A DNA stretch of 64,000 bases from Oceanicoccus sagamiensis (GTDB lineage: Bacteria > Pseudomonadota > Gammaproteobacteria > Pseudomonadales > Dasaniaceae). Below are positions 17,746 through 26,988 of this stretch, in pieces; the first letter of the stretch is position 1, and the number at the start of each line of letters is the position of its first letter. The notes beneath the pieces were generated by a model, which saw only the letters and a program-made list of their open reading frames with translations, did no database searches and was not told where the DNA came from. The stretch covers positions 4,340,001 to 4,404,000 of the forward strand of contig NZ_CP019343.1 in NCBI RefSeq assembly GCF_002117105.1, in the 5' to 3' direction. Both the position numbers and the translations under genes were made by a program.

Positions 17746-18732
17746 TTATTGCTCTCCACGTACTAACAGCAACTGCTCAGCAGCGCGCTGGTTAATCTCA
17801 ATCTTTGCCGTCTTAAGCCCAAACACACTTTGCTCAGTGGTGGCTAGCTGCACCTTTAACTGCTCAGCAATTTCGTCGACATCACCACCGACATATAACA
17901 AACCACCGTACTTAAACAGCTGTCGGTTAAACAGCGCAACTTGTTTGCCCTGTTTCATACTTTGCGCCATAAATTCTTTGATACTGCGGCGACTTAATAC
18001 GCGGTTATCCGGCAGCAGCCAAAACCCTTGAATTAAGGGGGCCAACTGCTTGGCTTCATACAACATTTCTTTGTCGTTATTAACCTCCCGATGCAGTACC
18101 ACTACACCATGGTGCTTGGCAGCCTGCTGAATACGGGCGATTTGCTGCTGGTTATTGGGACCAGTAATAATGGCAATATGCTTTAAACCTGGAGTCAGTT
18201 GCTTCCACTCGCTAAACAGTTTTTCCGCTGAGGGCACCATGCTAACGCCGCTAAAGCCCGCTTCAATTAACCCTTCATCCTGATAATTAAAAACCTGTGA
18301 AAAAACCACCCGGCTATCATCCAGACTCTTTGCTCTTAGCGCCGCATTCGAGCCAATCGCTACCACTTGGGAATAGGCCTGTTGCTGTAACTGTGCAACG
18401 ACTTCTACCTGTTGCTGAGGCAATGCGGACAGATAGTAAAGCTGCGTCGGCGTAGTTAACTTAGCGGTTAACAGATCCGCAATCTGCTGTGAGTTTGGGT
18501 TATTTTCATTGAGCAAAATGGCTACAGGTTCTACCACTTTTGGGGCGGGCTGGGGCTTAAGTACTGGAGCTGGCTGGCTAACAGTCTCTCTGGCTGGCAC
18601 TGTCACAGGTTCCGCAACAAGCTTTGCCACAGGCTCAGTGGTGGCACATGCCTGTAAAAGCATCAACACGAGTACCAGCAACCCCTGCCGAGGCAGGACT
18701 AGAGTTCTCGCTGTAAAAAACAAAGACCGCAC
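17746..18732 (-). CDS. ABC-type substrate-binding lipoprotein (PF04392-like)
   Basis: A 328-residue lipoprotein that starts with GTG, with GGAGAG 9 bp upstream. The signal peptide ends in the lipobox LLQAC. The rest has the two-lobed fold of periplasmic binding proteins, seen in AILLNENNPNS, VVAIGSNAALRAKSL and HIAIITGPNNQQQ. No permease or ATPase gene accompanies it. It is cotranscribed with the GGDEF-EAL protein, so it is more likely a sensor partner than a transporter component. A CRP-like site lies about 75 bp upstream. Confidence 0.75.
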   Translation of the reverse strand: MRSLFFTARTLVLPRQGLLVLVLMLLQACATTEPVAKLVAEPVTVPARETVSQPAPVLKPQPAPKVVEPVAILLNENNPNSQQIADLLTAKLTTPTQLYYLSALPQQQVEVVAQLQQQAYSQVVAIGSNAALRAKSLDDSRVVFSQVFNYQDEGLIEAGFSGVSMVPSAEKLFSEWKQLTPGLKHIAIITGPNNQQQIARIQQAAKHHGVVVLHREVNNDKEMLYEAKQLAPLIQGFWLLPDNRVLSRRSIKEFMAQSMKQGKQVALFNRQLFKYGGLLYVGGDVDEIAEQLKVQLATTEQSVFGLKTAKIEINQRAAEQLLLVRGEQ

Positions 18733-19096
18733 TGTAACTAACTCTCCGCTAATAACGTTTTTTTGACTTTTGACAGAGAAATTATAGCCAGAAAACCATC
18801 GCCACTGTGACGTAAATCACGGTAATAATAGACACTCGATAGAAGTTTTATTTATAAACAAAGGATAAATCAGAGTTGCGCAGACTTAAGACCGTGAAAA
18901 ACGCCCAATATCGCCATTTATATGACAGAAATGCAGCATCTGATTTCTGTCACTTTTTATCGCCAACAAACCACCGGCAAGAAAAAATCAGCCTTAGCGC
19001 TGTGACGGAGTCGCGCTTCCCGGCCATCGTTTGCCCTTTCAGAAGCCAGCTTGGCTATACTGGAACCCACAGCCACCACCCCGAGAGAGCCTTATT
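18733..19096. other. Divergent regulatory region
   Basis: 364 bp between the lipoprotein gene and the FimV-N gene. It holds one CRP-like palindrome. Small frames here (for example 18876-19115) lack coding character. Confidence 0.5.
18806..18821. promoter_or_regulatory. CRP/Vfr-like binding site
   Basis: TGTGACGTAAATCACG matches the consensus TGTGA-N6-TCACA except for the final base. It lies upstream of the lipoprotein/GGDEF-EAL pair, which would link cAMP to c-di-GMP turnover. Confidence 0.4.
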
Positions 19097-19498
19097 GTGC
19101 TGCTTTTTTTACTGAACCGGATTATTGCCCGACCCACCTTCACACTGATACTGGGCTTATGCTTTGCCAGTAGTGCCAACAGCCTTGAAGTAGGCGACTT
19201 GACGGTAGAATCATCCCTCGGCGACCCCTTTGCCGCCAGCTTTAACATCAAACACCAGCAAGACCTATCGGAGCAAGAACTGATTATTCGGCAGGCTCCG
19301 ATAGAAATCTACCAGCAAATGGGGGTAGATACTGCCATGCTATATCAGGATTTACGCTTTAGTTTAGGAGAAGATGGCCAGGTAAAAATAACTGGCAAAG
19401 CCCCGATTAAAGAACCCTTTTTAAACTTTGTGGTCCAGGTTGTCTGGGCCGAAGGTGAAATGGTCAGAGAGTTTACCGTGCTGCTTGATCCCTCATAG
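19097..19498 (+). CDS. Stand-alone FimV N-terminal-domain protein
   Basis: A short exported protein of about 133 residues. A signal peptide (hydrophobic run ending CFASSANS) is followed by LEVGDLTVESSLGDPFAASFNI, the start of the FimV/HubP N-terminal domain. It ends after that domain (FVVQVVWAEGEMVREFTVLLDPS). Full FimV proteins carry a LysM domain, a TM helix and TPR repeats, none of which is present. I chose GTG 19097 with GAGAG upstream; ATG 19031 would add 22 unlikely residues. It may bind peptidoglycan or partner pilus proteins. Confidence 0.6.
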   Translation: MLLFLLNRIIARPTFTLILGLCFASSANSLEVGDLTVESSLGDPFAASFNIKHQQDLSEQELIIRQAPIEIYQQMGVDTAMLYQDLRFSLGEDGQVKITGKAPIKEPFLNFVVQVVWAEGEMVREFTVLLDPS

Positions 19499-19517
19499 CA
19501 GCACGGCATTATCAGGG

Positions 19518-20333
19518 CTATTTAGAAAATAAGGATTTAATCGCGTCCACGGTATCATCCTTATCATCGCCCAATTCTTGCTCCAGCTTTTTGTCTAATT
19601 TATTTTTCAGCTCATCTTCTTTCTCTTTAAGCTTGGCTTTAGCCTGAGCCTTGGCTTCATCTTCCAGTAAATCCTGCAAACGGTCTTTTAAGGCCTGATT
19701 TAACTGTTTCAGCAAGGGCCTGACAATCGCGCCAGCCAAAGCCTCAGGTGGCACTCCCGCTTCACCACCAATATTGGCAACACGAATGGCGGGCAGCTTA
19801 ACCGCCGTCTCGCCCCACTGCTCGGTAACCAATTGCGTGGCGCTATTGATAAAGTTGAACTGACCGACTTTGATTAAGATATCGTCGGCAGCTGAATCAC
19901 CAGCCTCGGGCGCCGGTGCGGGTGCTGGTGCAGCGGCCGAACTACCACTATCGAGCCCTTTAAGCAGTGCCTGTACATTGGTGCTTGTACCTTTTTGTTC
20001 GGCGGTAACGCGGGCACCATCAATGGTTATTTCCTGAACGTTAACCACATTATCCAGCATCGACATAATATCGAGATCAACTACGATAGTATCCATCTCA
20101 AACAAATTCGGCGCTTTAAAGCCTTGTGGGTTGGCAATCACCAAACCGGTTAGCTCAGCTCGGCTACTGAGCAGTTGTATATCAACCGCCGCAAGCGTTA
20201 CTGACGTTTTTAAGGCTTTTGAACCGACCTTAACCACAGCCTCCTGAACAATACCGTTGATATTATTGGCGACATAAAATATGCCCGCCGCAATAATCAA
20301 CACCATCACAGCCAATACTTTAAGTAGTTTCAT
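19518..20333 (-). CDS. AsmA-like membrane-anchored protein
   Basis: A 271-residue protein with an N-terminal TM anchor (LLKVLAVMVLIIAAGIFYVA) and a periplasmic beta-rich part. VTLAAVDIQLLSSRAELTGLVIANPQGF matches the start of AsmA/DUF748-type domains. A proline/alanine linker (APAPAPAPEAG) divides the middle. The C terminus is a charged coiled coil rich in K and E. AsmA-family proteins are involved in outer membrane lipid transport and assembly. This one is short and its role is unknown. Confidence 0.65.
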   Translation of the reverse strand: MKLLKVLAVMVLIIAAGIFYVANNINGIVQEAVVKVGSKALKTSVTLAAVDIQLLSSRAELTGLVIANPQGFKAPNLFEMDTIVVDLDIMSMLDNVVNVQEITIDGARVTAEQKGTSTNVQALLKGLDSGSSAAAPAPAPAPEAGDSAADDILIKVGQFNFINSATQLVTEQWGETAVKLPAIRVANIGGEAGVPPEALAGAIVRPLLKQLNQALKDRLQDLLEDEAKAQAKAKLKEKEDELKNKLDKKLEQELGDDKDDTVDAIKSLFSK

Positions 20334-20379
20334 CCTTTTACCCCTATTAAAAAATATATCAATCCGACTATTCGGTCAC

Positions 20380-20760
20380 TCAGATAGCCGTTTTATGATT
20401 GCCATAGAACATAGCCGCCAGTACCAACTCCCAACGTTTTAACATGGCTGAAACGTCTTCACTATGGCAACTATCGTCAATCGATAAACAGCCGGATGTA
20501 GATTTAAGATTATAAATCAGGCCCTGCCACTGCAAGTGATCAAGCTCAACCACCTGCTCTGCTTCAGTCCCAGCTATAATGGCAATAGTCTCTGGCATCG
20601 GCTGGAAGGTATACGCATTATCAGTATCTGTTAAACGAAAACACAGGGCGGGAAGCTCGCGGGCAGCAATAGCCGCTAACAGACCATGACCAGCGGCCAA
20701 TCGACGAGGTAATTCCTGAAGGTGGAAATCATGGAAATCCAACTCTGGAAAATCAGTCAT
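20380..20760 (-). CDS. Conserved-looking hypothetical protein
   Basis: 126 residues, soluble, no recognised domain. It has a good ribosome binding site (AGGA, 8 bp before ATG 20760). The middle reads like a small beta-sheet fold (LCFRLTDTDNAYTFQPMPETIAIIAG). It is 47 bp upstream of the AsmA-like gene on the same strand and diverges from cinA. Confidence 0.6.
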   Translation of the reverse strand: MTDFPELDFHDFHLQELPRRLAAGHGLLAAIAARELPALCFRLTDTDNAYTFQPMPETIAIIAGTEAEQVVELDHLQWQGLIYNLKSTSGCLSIDDSCHSEDVSAMLKRWELVLAAMFYGNHKTAI

Positions 20761-20866
20761 AAGCTATCCTGTTTATGGTGTATTATCGGCGATCATCAAT
20801 GATGCCCAACAAGGCGTTAGATTAACAACGCTAACCAGAGCAGACAACAACTAAACAGCAAACTCT

Positions 20867-22138
20867 ATGAAAATACAATTATTACTGACCGGCAATGAAT
20901 TAATGTCTGGCCATACGGTAGATTCCAACTCCGCGATGATTGCGCAGCAACTGTCAGCCAAAGCCTATAGCATTGCCAGAAAAGTCACCGTGGGTGACGA
21001 CAAGGCCGATCTGCTGGCAGAAATGCAGCAACAATCCAAAGCCGCTGATATATTAATTGTGAACGGTGGTTTAGGACCGACTATAGATGACTTAACCGCA
21101 GAGATATTAAGCGAACTGACCGGGCAAGCGATTGAAGAAAATGCCATTGCCAAACAGCATATTATCGACTGGTGTGAGCGCCGCAAACTGATAGTAAATG
21201 CCGCCAATCTTAAACAGGCGATGCTGCCCACCGGTGTAGAGATTATCCCCAACCCCGTTGGCAGTGCCGTTGGCTTTTCTATTAACCATAATGACTGCCT
21301 GATTATATGCACCCCCGGCGTCCCCAATGAGCTGAGGCCAATGATGGAACAAACCATTGTTGAGCTTATCTGCCAGCGCTTCCCCAACAATGAACAGCTT
21401 TCCACCCTGCGCTTCCAAACCTTTGGGATTGGCGAGTCCACCTTGCAGCAAATGGTCGGGGATAAACTGACGGACTGGCCGGAAGAAGTCGAACTGGGTT
21501 TTCGGGCAGGTATGCCGCTACTGGAAATCAAACTGACTATCCGCAAAGCAGAACACGCCAATCTGCAACAGCAATGCTATCAGCGCTTAAGTGCATTAAT
21601 GGGACACTGTATTGTCGGCCCCGAAAGTACCAATCTGGCGGAAGCGGTGGTGCAGTTATTACAGCAACAGCATGCTCAACTAAGCACCGCCGAGTCATGC
21701 ACCGGCGGCCTTATCGCTTCTGCGATTACCGAAATTGCCGGTGCCTCAGCCGTATTTGAAGCAGGCTATGTCACCTACTCCAATGATATGAAGCAAGATA
21801 TGCTAGGGGTGGATAGCGCTACTCTGGAGCAACATGGTGCGGTTAGTGAACCGGTGGTTATTGCCATGGCCCACGGCGCTATGGAACGCAGCGGTGCCGG
21901 TTACGGTATTGCGGTCTCCGGCGTAGCTGGCCCCGATGGCGGCAGTGATGACAAGCCGGTAGGCACGGTATGGATGGCATGGGGCAGCAAAGCTCAATTA
22001 CATACCCGCAAATTGGTATTAAAGGCTTCACGCAAAGGCTTTCAACAAATGGTCACGGCGATTACTTTAGATTTAACCCGCCGTGAATTATTGGGTATCG
22101 AAGCAGAGCCTCGCTACTTAAGCCGCTACTCACAATAA
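20867..22138 (+). CDS. cinA: CinA: nicotinamide-nucleotide amidohydrolase / ADP-ribose pyrophosphatase-like
   Basis: A 423-residue two-domain CinA. The N-terminal MoCF-like domain begins IQLLLTGNELMSGHTVDSN and contains VNGGLGPTIDD. The C-terminal PncC domain contains LSTAESCTGGLIASAIT, a catalytic serine region, and GIAVSGVAGPDGGS. PncC removes the amide of nicotinamide mononucleotide in NAD recycling. The name comes from competence-induced damage, but no competence genes are near. The AbgT transporter gene follows after 53 bp on the same strand. Confidence 0.88.
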   Translation: MKIQLLLTGNELMSGHTVDSNSAMIAQQLSAKAYSIARKVTVGDDKADLLAEMQQQSKAADILIVNGGLGPTIDDLTAEILSELTGQAIEENAIAKQHIIDWCERRKLIVNAANLKQAMLPTGVEIIPNPVGSAVGFSINHNDCLIICTPGVPNELRPMMEQTIVELICQRFPNNEQLSTLRFQTFGIGESTLQQMVGDKLTDWPEEVELGFRAGMPLLEIKLTIRKAEHANLQQQCYQRLSALMGHCIVGPESTNLAEAVVQLLQQQHAQLSTAESCTGGLIASAITEIAGASAVFEAGYVTYSNDMKQDMLGVDSATLEQHGAVSEPVVIAMAHGAMERSGAGYGIAVSGVAGPDGGSDDKPVGTVWMAWGSKAQLHTRKLVLKASRKGFQQMVTAITLDLTRRELLGIEAEPRYLSRYSQ

Positions 22139-22191
22139 GTAACAACAACAGCCAACAACAGCCATCAATAACCAACACTAAAGAGAAGCTC

Positions 22192-23694
22192 ATGAGTCTT
22201 AATACTTTGCTGCAACGGATCGAACTGGCAGGTAATAAACTACCCAACCCCACTATTCTCTTTATGACCCTGTGCCTGTTTATTCTGTTGCTCTCAGCAC
22301 TCAGCAGCTGGCTGGGTTTATCGGCGGTGCACCCGATTAGCGGCGACACCATCAACAGCGTCAATTTGCTAAGCAAAGAAGGCTTGCACCTTATTCTGAC
22401 CAAGACCGTCACCAACTTTACCCACTTTGCCCCTGTCGGCAGCGTGTTAGTGGCTATTATGGGTATCGGTGTTGCTGAACACTCGGGCTTAATTGCGGCC
22501 GTATTAAAGGCCACCGTCTTAAAAGCCCCCAAGCAATTACTCAGTTTCTTTGTGGTATTAACCAGTGTGCTGTCCAGCTTGGCCATGGATACTGGCTATG
22601 TGGTGTTAATCCCCCTCGCCGCCCTGGTCTTTGTCTCCGCTGGCCGCCACCCTTTAGCCGGTATTGCGGCGGCTTTTGCCGGCGTTTCCGGGGGCTTTAG
22701 TGCCAATATTCTGATCGGCCCGGTGGATGCCATTCTGGCCGGGATATCCACCGAAGCCGCCGCCTTGATTCAAGCAGACTATGAGGTTAACGCGGCGGGT
22801 AATTATTATTTTCTGATTATCTCAACCGTGGTGATTAGCCTGGTAGGCACCTGGGTTACCGAAAAAATTGTCGAACCCCGCCTTGGCAGCTATACAGCAA
22901 ACCATGACTCATCCGTTAGCGATACCTTGCTAGCTCAGGAAAAAGCCGCACTGCGCGCGGTGGGGATTTTTAGCCTGGTGGTGATCGGCTTATTGTTTTG
23001 GGGCCTACTGCCCGAGCACGGCCTGCTGCGCGGCGCAGATAACACCATCCTGCGCTCTCCGTTTATTAAGGGCATTGTCATTATTATCGCCAGCTATGCT
23101 GCTGTCGCCGGTTATATCTATGGCAAAGTCAGCGGCAGCTTTAGCCATAAAGACGATATGGTAAAAGGGATGGAAGCCAGCATGGTAACTATGGCCGGTT
23201 ATTTAGTGCTGATGTTTTTTGCGGCGCAGTTTGTCAGTTATTTTAGCTGGAGCCAGCTTGGGGCTATTGCAGCGATTAATGGCGCAGGCTTGTTAAAATC
23301 CTTAAGTTTGGGTGCCCCCACATTATTGGTGAGCTTTATTGTAATGGCGGCGATGATCAATCTGCTGATTGGCAGCGCCTCAGCCAAATGGGCTCTGTTT
23401 GCACCGATTTTTGTGCCGATGTTTTTATTGCTGGGCATCAGTCCGGAAGCCACGCAAATGGCTTTTAGAATCGGGGATAGCACTACCAATATTATTACGC
23501 CATTAATGCCTTACTTTGGCGTGGTCGTTGCCTTTGTGCAGCGCTATGACAAGGAGGCCGGGATAGGCACCATTATAGCAACCATGCTGCCCTACTCGCT
23601 GGCGTTTTTACTGAGCTGGTCGCTACTACTGCTGGTGTGGATTGTCATGGATTGGCCACTGGGGCCAGGTGCCGGGATTTATATTGCCCAGTAA
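22192..23694 (+). CDS. AbgT-family transporter
   Basis: A 500-residue inner membrane transporter with many hydrophobic helices. NKLPNPTILFMTLC at the start, the segment SSLAMDTGYVVLIPLAALVF, and SGGFSANILIGPVDAILAGIS are hallmarks of the AbgT family (p-aminobenzoyl-glutamate uptake, and sulfonamide or related export in others). The closing GDSTTNIITPLMPYFG also fits. The substrate cannot be set. Its stop lies 3 bp from the stop of phoU on the other strand. Confidence 0.85.
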   Translation: MSLNTLLQRIELAGNKLPNPTILFMTLCLFILLLSALSSWLGLSAVHPISGDTINSVNLLSKEGLHLILTKTVTNFTHFAPVGSVLVAIMGIGVAEHSGLIAAVLKATVLKAPKQLLSFFVVLTSVLSSLAMDTGYVVLIPLAALVFVSAGRHPLAGIAAAFAGVSGGFSANILIGPVDAILAGISTEAAALIQADYEVNAAGNYYFLIISTVVISLVGTWVTEKIVEPRLGSYTANHDSSVSDTLLAQEKAALRAVGIFSLVVIGLLFWGLLPEHGLLRGADNTILRSPFIKGIVIIIASYAAVAGYIYGKVSGSFSHKDDMVKGMEASMVTMAGYLVLMFFAAQFVSYFSWSQLGAIAAINGAGLLKSLSLGAPTLLVSFIVMAAMINLLIGSASAKWALFAPIFVPMFLLLGISPEATQMAFRIGDSTTNIITPLMPYFGVVVAFVQRYDKEAGIGTIIATMLPYSLAFLLSWSLLLLVWIVMDWPLGPGAGIYIAQ

Positions 23695-23697
23695 ACC

Positions 23698-24417
23698 TTA
23701 TTTATCGTTAACTTCGGCTGTCATTTCTTTAATACCGAAATGGCGCACATCCCTGCCTTTGACCAAATAAATCACATGCTCGGCAATATTGCGGGCATGG
23801 TCACCGACTCGCTCCAATGAGCGCAGCGCCCAAATCACATTCATCATCTGGCTGATCGTGCGCGGGTCTTCCATCATAAAAGTAATAATACTTCTTACCG
23901 CCGTGCCGTATTCTTCATCCACCAGCTTATCTTCTTTGGCAACGGCCAGTGCCATATCCACATCAAAGCGGGCAAAAGCATCCAGCGCATCGCGTACCAT
24001 AAAGCCAACATGGTTACCGATATGACGAATTTCTTTATAGCCCCGTGGTGATTCACCGCTCTCAGATAACTGGATTGCTTGCGTGGCAATTTTGCCAGCC
24101 TCATCACCAATCCGTTCAAGGTCAATAACCGCTTTACTGATGGCGATGACCAAACGTAAATCGCTGGCCGCAGGCTGGCGCCGGGCAAGAATACGGGTGC
24201 ACTCTTCATCAATCGATACTTCCATCGAGTTAATATGATTATCGTTTACTTTTACCGTTTCCGCAGACTGGCTATCACCTTCAATTAAGGCGGTAATCGC
24301 ATCACGAACCTGCTGCTCGACCAACCCACCCATTTCCAGCATATGGGTTTTTACGGTATCCAGCTCGGCGTTAAACTGCTGCGAGATATGATGGCTATGT
24401 ACGTCTTTATCGATCAT
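23698..24417 (-). CDS. phoU: Phosphate-signalling regulator PhoU
   Basis: 239 residues made of two helical PhoU repeats. Each carries the conserved metal-binding helix, seen as LERIGDEAGKIA and LERVGDHARNIAEH. PhoU links the Pst transporter to the PhoR kinase and represses the Pho regulon when phosphate is plentiful. It is the last gene of pstC-pstA-pstB-phoU. It begins 17 bp after pstB and has AAGGA 8 bp before its ATG. Confidence 0.95.
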   Translation of the reverse strand: MIDKDVHSHHISQQFNAELDTVKTHMLEMGGLVEQQVRDAITALIEGDSQSAETVKVNDNHINSMEVSIDEECTRILARRQPAASDLRLVIAISKAVIDLERIGDEAGKIATQAIQLSESGESPRGYKEIRHIGNHVGFMVRDALDAFARFDVDMALAVAKEDKLVDEEYGTAVRSIITFMMEDPRTISQMMNVIWALRSLERVGDHARNIAEHVIYLVKGRDVRHFGIKEMTAEVNDK

Positions 24418-24434
24418 GGTTTTATCCTTAGTCG

Positions 24435-25259
24435 TTAACCGTAGCGGCCGGTTATATAATCTTCGGTTTGTTTCTGGGCTGGGTTGGTAAATAATGTATC
24501 CGTATTATCAAATTCAATCAGCTTGCCCATATATAAAAAAGCCGTGTAATCGGAGACCCGCGCTGCCTGCTGCATATTGTGGGTAACAATCACAATCGTA
24601 TATTTCGATTTTAGCTCATTGATCAGTTCTTCGATTTTTAAGGTCGATATCGGGTCCAGTGCGGATGCCGGCTCATCTAATAATAGCACCTCAGGCTCAA
24701 TAGCCACGGTACGGGCAATGACCAAGCGCTGCTGCTGACCACCAGACATACCTAGTGCACTATCATGCAGGCGATCTTTAACTTCATCCCATAATGCGGC
24801 TTGGCGCAGAGACTTTTCTACCGCCTCATCCAACACCCGCTTTTTATTAATCCCCTGAATACGCAAACCATAGGCCACATTTTCATAAATGGTTTTGGGG
24901 AAAGGGTTGGGCTTTTGGAATACCATACCAATACGACGGCGCAGAGAAGCCGCATCCACCCCGCGCTGGTAAATATCTTCACGGTCCAACAGGATTTTGC
25001 CGTTAATTTCACAGCCGTCAACCAAGTCGTTCATCCGGTTAAAGCAACGTAAGAGTGTCGATTTACCACAGCCACTAGGGCCGATAAACGCGGTGACACG
25101 CTGCCGGGGGATATCCAGACTAATATCATGAAGTGCCTGTTTACCACCCTCATAAAACAGATTCAGGTTTTCTACTGACAGGCTGATATCTTCATTGGCG
25201 ATATCCAGCGTCTGGTTAGAACGGCCCATTGTATCCAAGTCTATTGCATGCGTTTTCAC
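24435..25259 (-). CDS. pstB: Phosphate ABC transporter ATPase PstB
   Basis: The 274-residue ATP-binding subunit. Walker A is [11 protein letters not shown], the signature is MSGGQQQRL, and Walker B is [13 protein letters not shown]. The start is GTG (25259) with AAGAGA upstream; the first 15 residues are an extension ahead of the normal family start. It works with PstC and PstA in the membrane. Confidence 0.95.
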   Translation of the reverse strand: MKTHAIDLDTMGRSNQTLDIANEDISLSVENLNLFYEGGKQALHDISLDIPRQRVTAFIGPSGCGKSTLLRCFNRMNDLVDGCEINGKILLDREDIYQRGVDAASLRRRIGMVFQKPNPFPKTIYENVAYGLRIQGINKKRVLDEAVEKSLRQAALWDEVKDRLHDSALGMSGGQQQRLVIARTVAIEPEVLLLDEPASALDPISTLKIEELINELKSKYTIVIVTHNMQQAARVSDYTAFLYMGKLIEFDNTDTLFTNPAQKQTEDYITGRYG

Positions 25260-25296
25260 GGTCGTTGTTCTCTTGTCATCAATCGTTTAAATTTTA

Positions 25297-26988
25297 TTAC
25301 ATTTCCAGCGACTTATACTTTTCGCGCAGATGGTTACGTAAGGCCACCGCGCTAAAGTTTAATAAGGCAATAATAACCACTAACAATAAAGCTGTGGCGT
25401 AAACCAGAGGTCGTGCGGCTTCAACATTGGGGCTTTGAAAACCCACATCATAGATATGAAAACCCAAGTGCATAAACTTCTGGTCTAAATGTAAATAGGG
25501 GTAATTGGCATCCACCGGCAGTGACGGTGCAAGTTTGACCACACCGACCAACATTAACGGCGCGACTTCACCGGCGGCACGGGCCACCGCTAAAATCAAA
25601 CCGGTCATCATCGCAGGGCTGGCCATGGGCAATACCACTCGCCACAGGGTTTCTGCTTTAGTGGCACCCAGTGCCAGACTACCTTCACGTAAGGCGCGGG
25701 GAATACGAGCCAAACCTTCTTCGGTTGCCACAATAACAACCGGCAGGGTTAATAGGGCCAGTGTGAGTGAAGCCCATAATAAGCCGGGAGTACCAAAGGT
25801 GGGCGCAGGCAAAGCCGCTTCAAATAAAACTCGGTCAATTTCTGCACCGAGAAAATAAATAAAGAACCCCAGACCAAACACACCATAAACAATCGAGGGT
25901 ACACCGGCGAGATTATTAACTGCAATTCTTACTGTACGCGTCAGTACTCCTTGCTTGGCGTATTCTCGTAAGTACACCGCCGCAACCACACCAAAAGGCG
26001 TTACCATTACCGACATCAGCAAGACCATCATCACCGTACCAAAAATCGCCGGGAAAATACCGCCTTCAGTGTTGGCTTCACGGGGTTCATCAGTAAGAAA
26101 CTCCCAAAACTTCATCAGATAGGCCAGCGACTTTGCGCCCAGACCCATGGCATTCGGTTGGTTGGCGTGAACCACCATAGCCAACTGAATCTCTACCTCG
26201 GCACCATTAATCGCTTTGGCCGTAATACTATCGCGGTTAATTTGCTGGTATAGCTCGGCTAATTGCTGTTGCAGTACGCTGTATTCCTGGTCCAGTACCG
26301 CACGGTCAGCATTAATATCCGCCAAACGGGTGGCCCGCTCAGTTGAACTTAAACCTTTATTTAGCTCCAAGCCTCGTTCACTTAAACGCAAGCGCTCCAG
26401 CTCATAGTTAATAGCGCCAATAGCGCCTTTTTCAATGCCTTCTATTTGCCCATGCAGGTCCAGAGCGCGGTCAATACGGCGCTGAAATTCAGCCCAGTTA
26501 TTATCCGTCTGAACCCGTTGGCCCTGCTCTTTCACGCCGGTTAAATAACCGTAAAAGTTACCCCACTCGCGACGCTCAATCGTCATAATGGCTTCGGGGT
26601 ATGTTCTATCGCTAATAAAATCTTCAATCACCCAGACAAAGTCGGTACCGGTGACATCGCGGTTACCTTGCTTAATCAGTGTGCGGTCAACAAAGGCTTT
26701 ATCGGTTTCAATTTTTACACCGGCAGATAGCAATTGCTCAAGGGGCACGCTTTCGGTTTCAACAATCTCACCCATAATGCGCTGGCTAGTCTGGCCTGGC
26801 TGGCTGTAATTGGCTTCTAATACATTAGAGGGCCAAAAGTGACCAAAGCCACGCACCGCCAATAACACTAAAATACCAATAACAGCGACCACACTGATAC
26901 TCACCGCAGCGGCATTAATCCAGATAAAGGGATCGCCATTGCGGACCCAATCTCTAACAGATAGTTTTTTATCTTTATCTAAAGTCAT
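25297..26988 (-). CDS. pstA: Phosphate ABC transporter permease PstA, long form
   Basis: 563 residues, about twice the size of E. coli PstA. The extra part is a periplasmic, coiled-coil-containing segment between the first TM helix (about 35-55) and the permease domain (about 310-560). The permease core has the EAA loop, seen in EGSLALGATKAETLWRVVLP. This long form is known from pseudomonads and relatives. The ATG directly abuts the TAA of pstC. Confidence 0.92.
   Translation of the reverse strand: MTLDKDKKLSVRDWVRNGDPFIWINAAAVSISVVAVIGILVLLAVRGFGHFWPSNVLEANYSQPGQTSQRIMGEIVETESVPLEQLLSAGVKIETDKAFVDRTLIKQGNRDVTGTDFVWVIEDFISDRTYPEAIMTIERREWGNFYGYLTGVKEQGQRVQTDNNWAEFQRRIDRALDLHGQIEGIEKGAIGAINYELERLRLSERGLELNKGLSSTERATRLADINADRAVLDQEYSVLQQQLAELYQQINRDSITAKAINGAEVEIQLAMVVHANQPNAMGLGAKSLAYLMKFWEFLTDEPREANTEGGIFPAIFGTVMMVLLMSVMVTPFGVVAAVYLREYAKQGVLTRTVRIAVNNLAGVPSIVYGVFGLGFFIYFLGAEIDRVLFEAALPAPTFGTPGLLWASLTLALLTLPVVIVATEEGLARIPRALREGSLALGATKAETLWRVVLPMASPAMMTGLILAVARAAGEVAPLMLVGVVKLAPSLPVDANYPYLHLDQKFMHLGFHIYDVGFQSPNVEAARPLVYATALLLVVIIALLNFSAVALRNHLREKYKSLEM

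Noticed and set aside
18876-19115. 79-residue rightward frame
   Set aside because: Low-complexity composition, no ribosome binding site, overlaps the FimV-N signal peptide in another frame.
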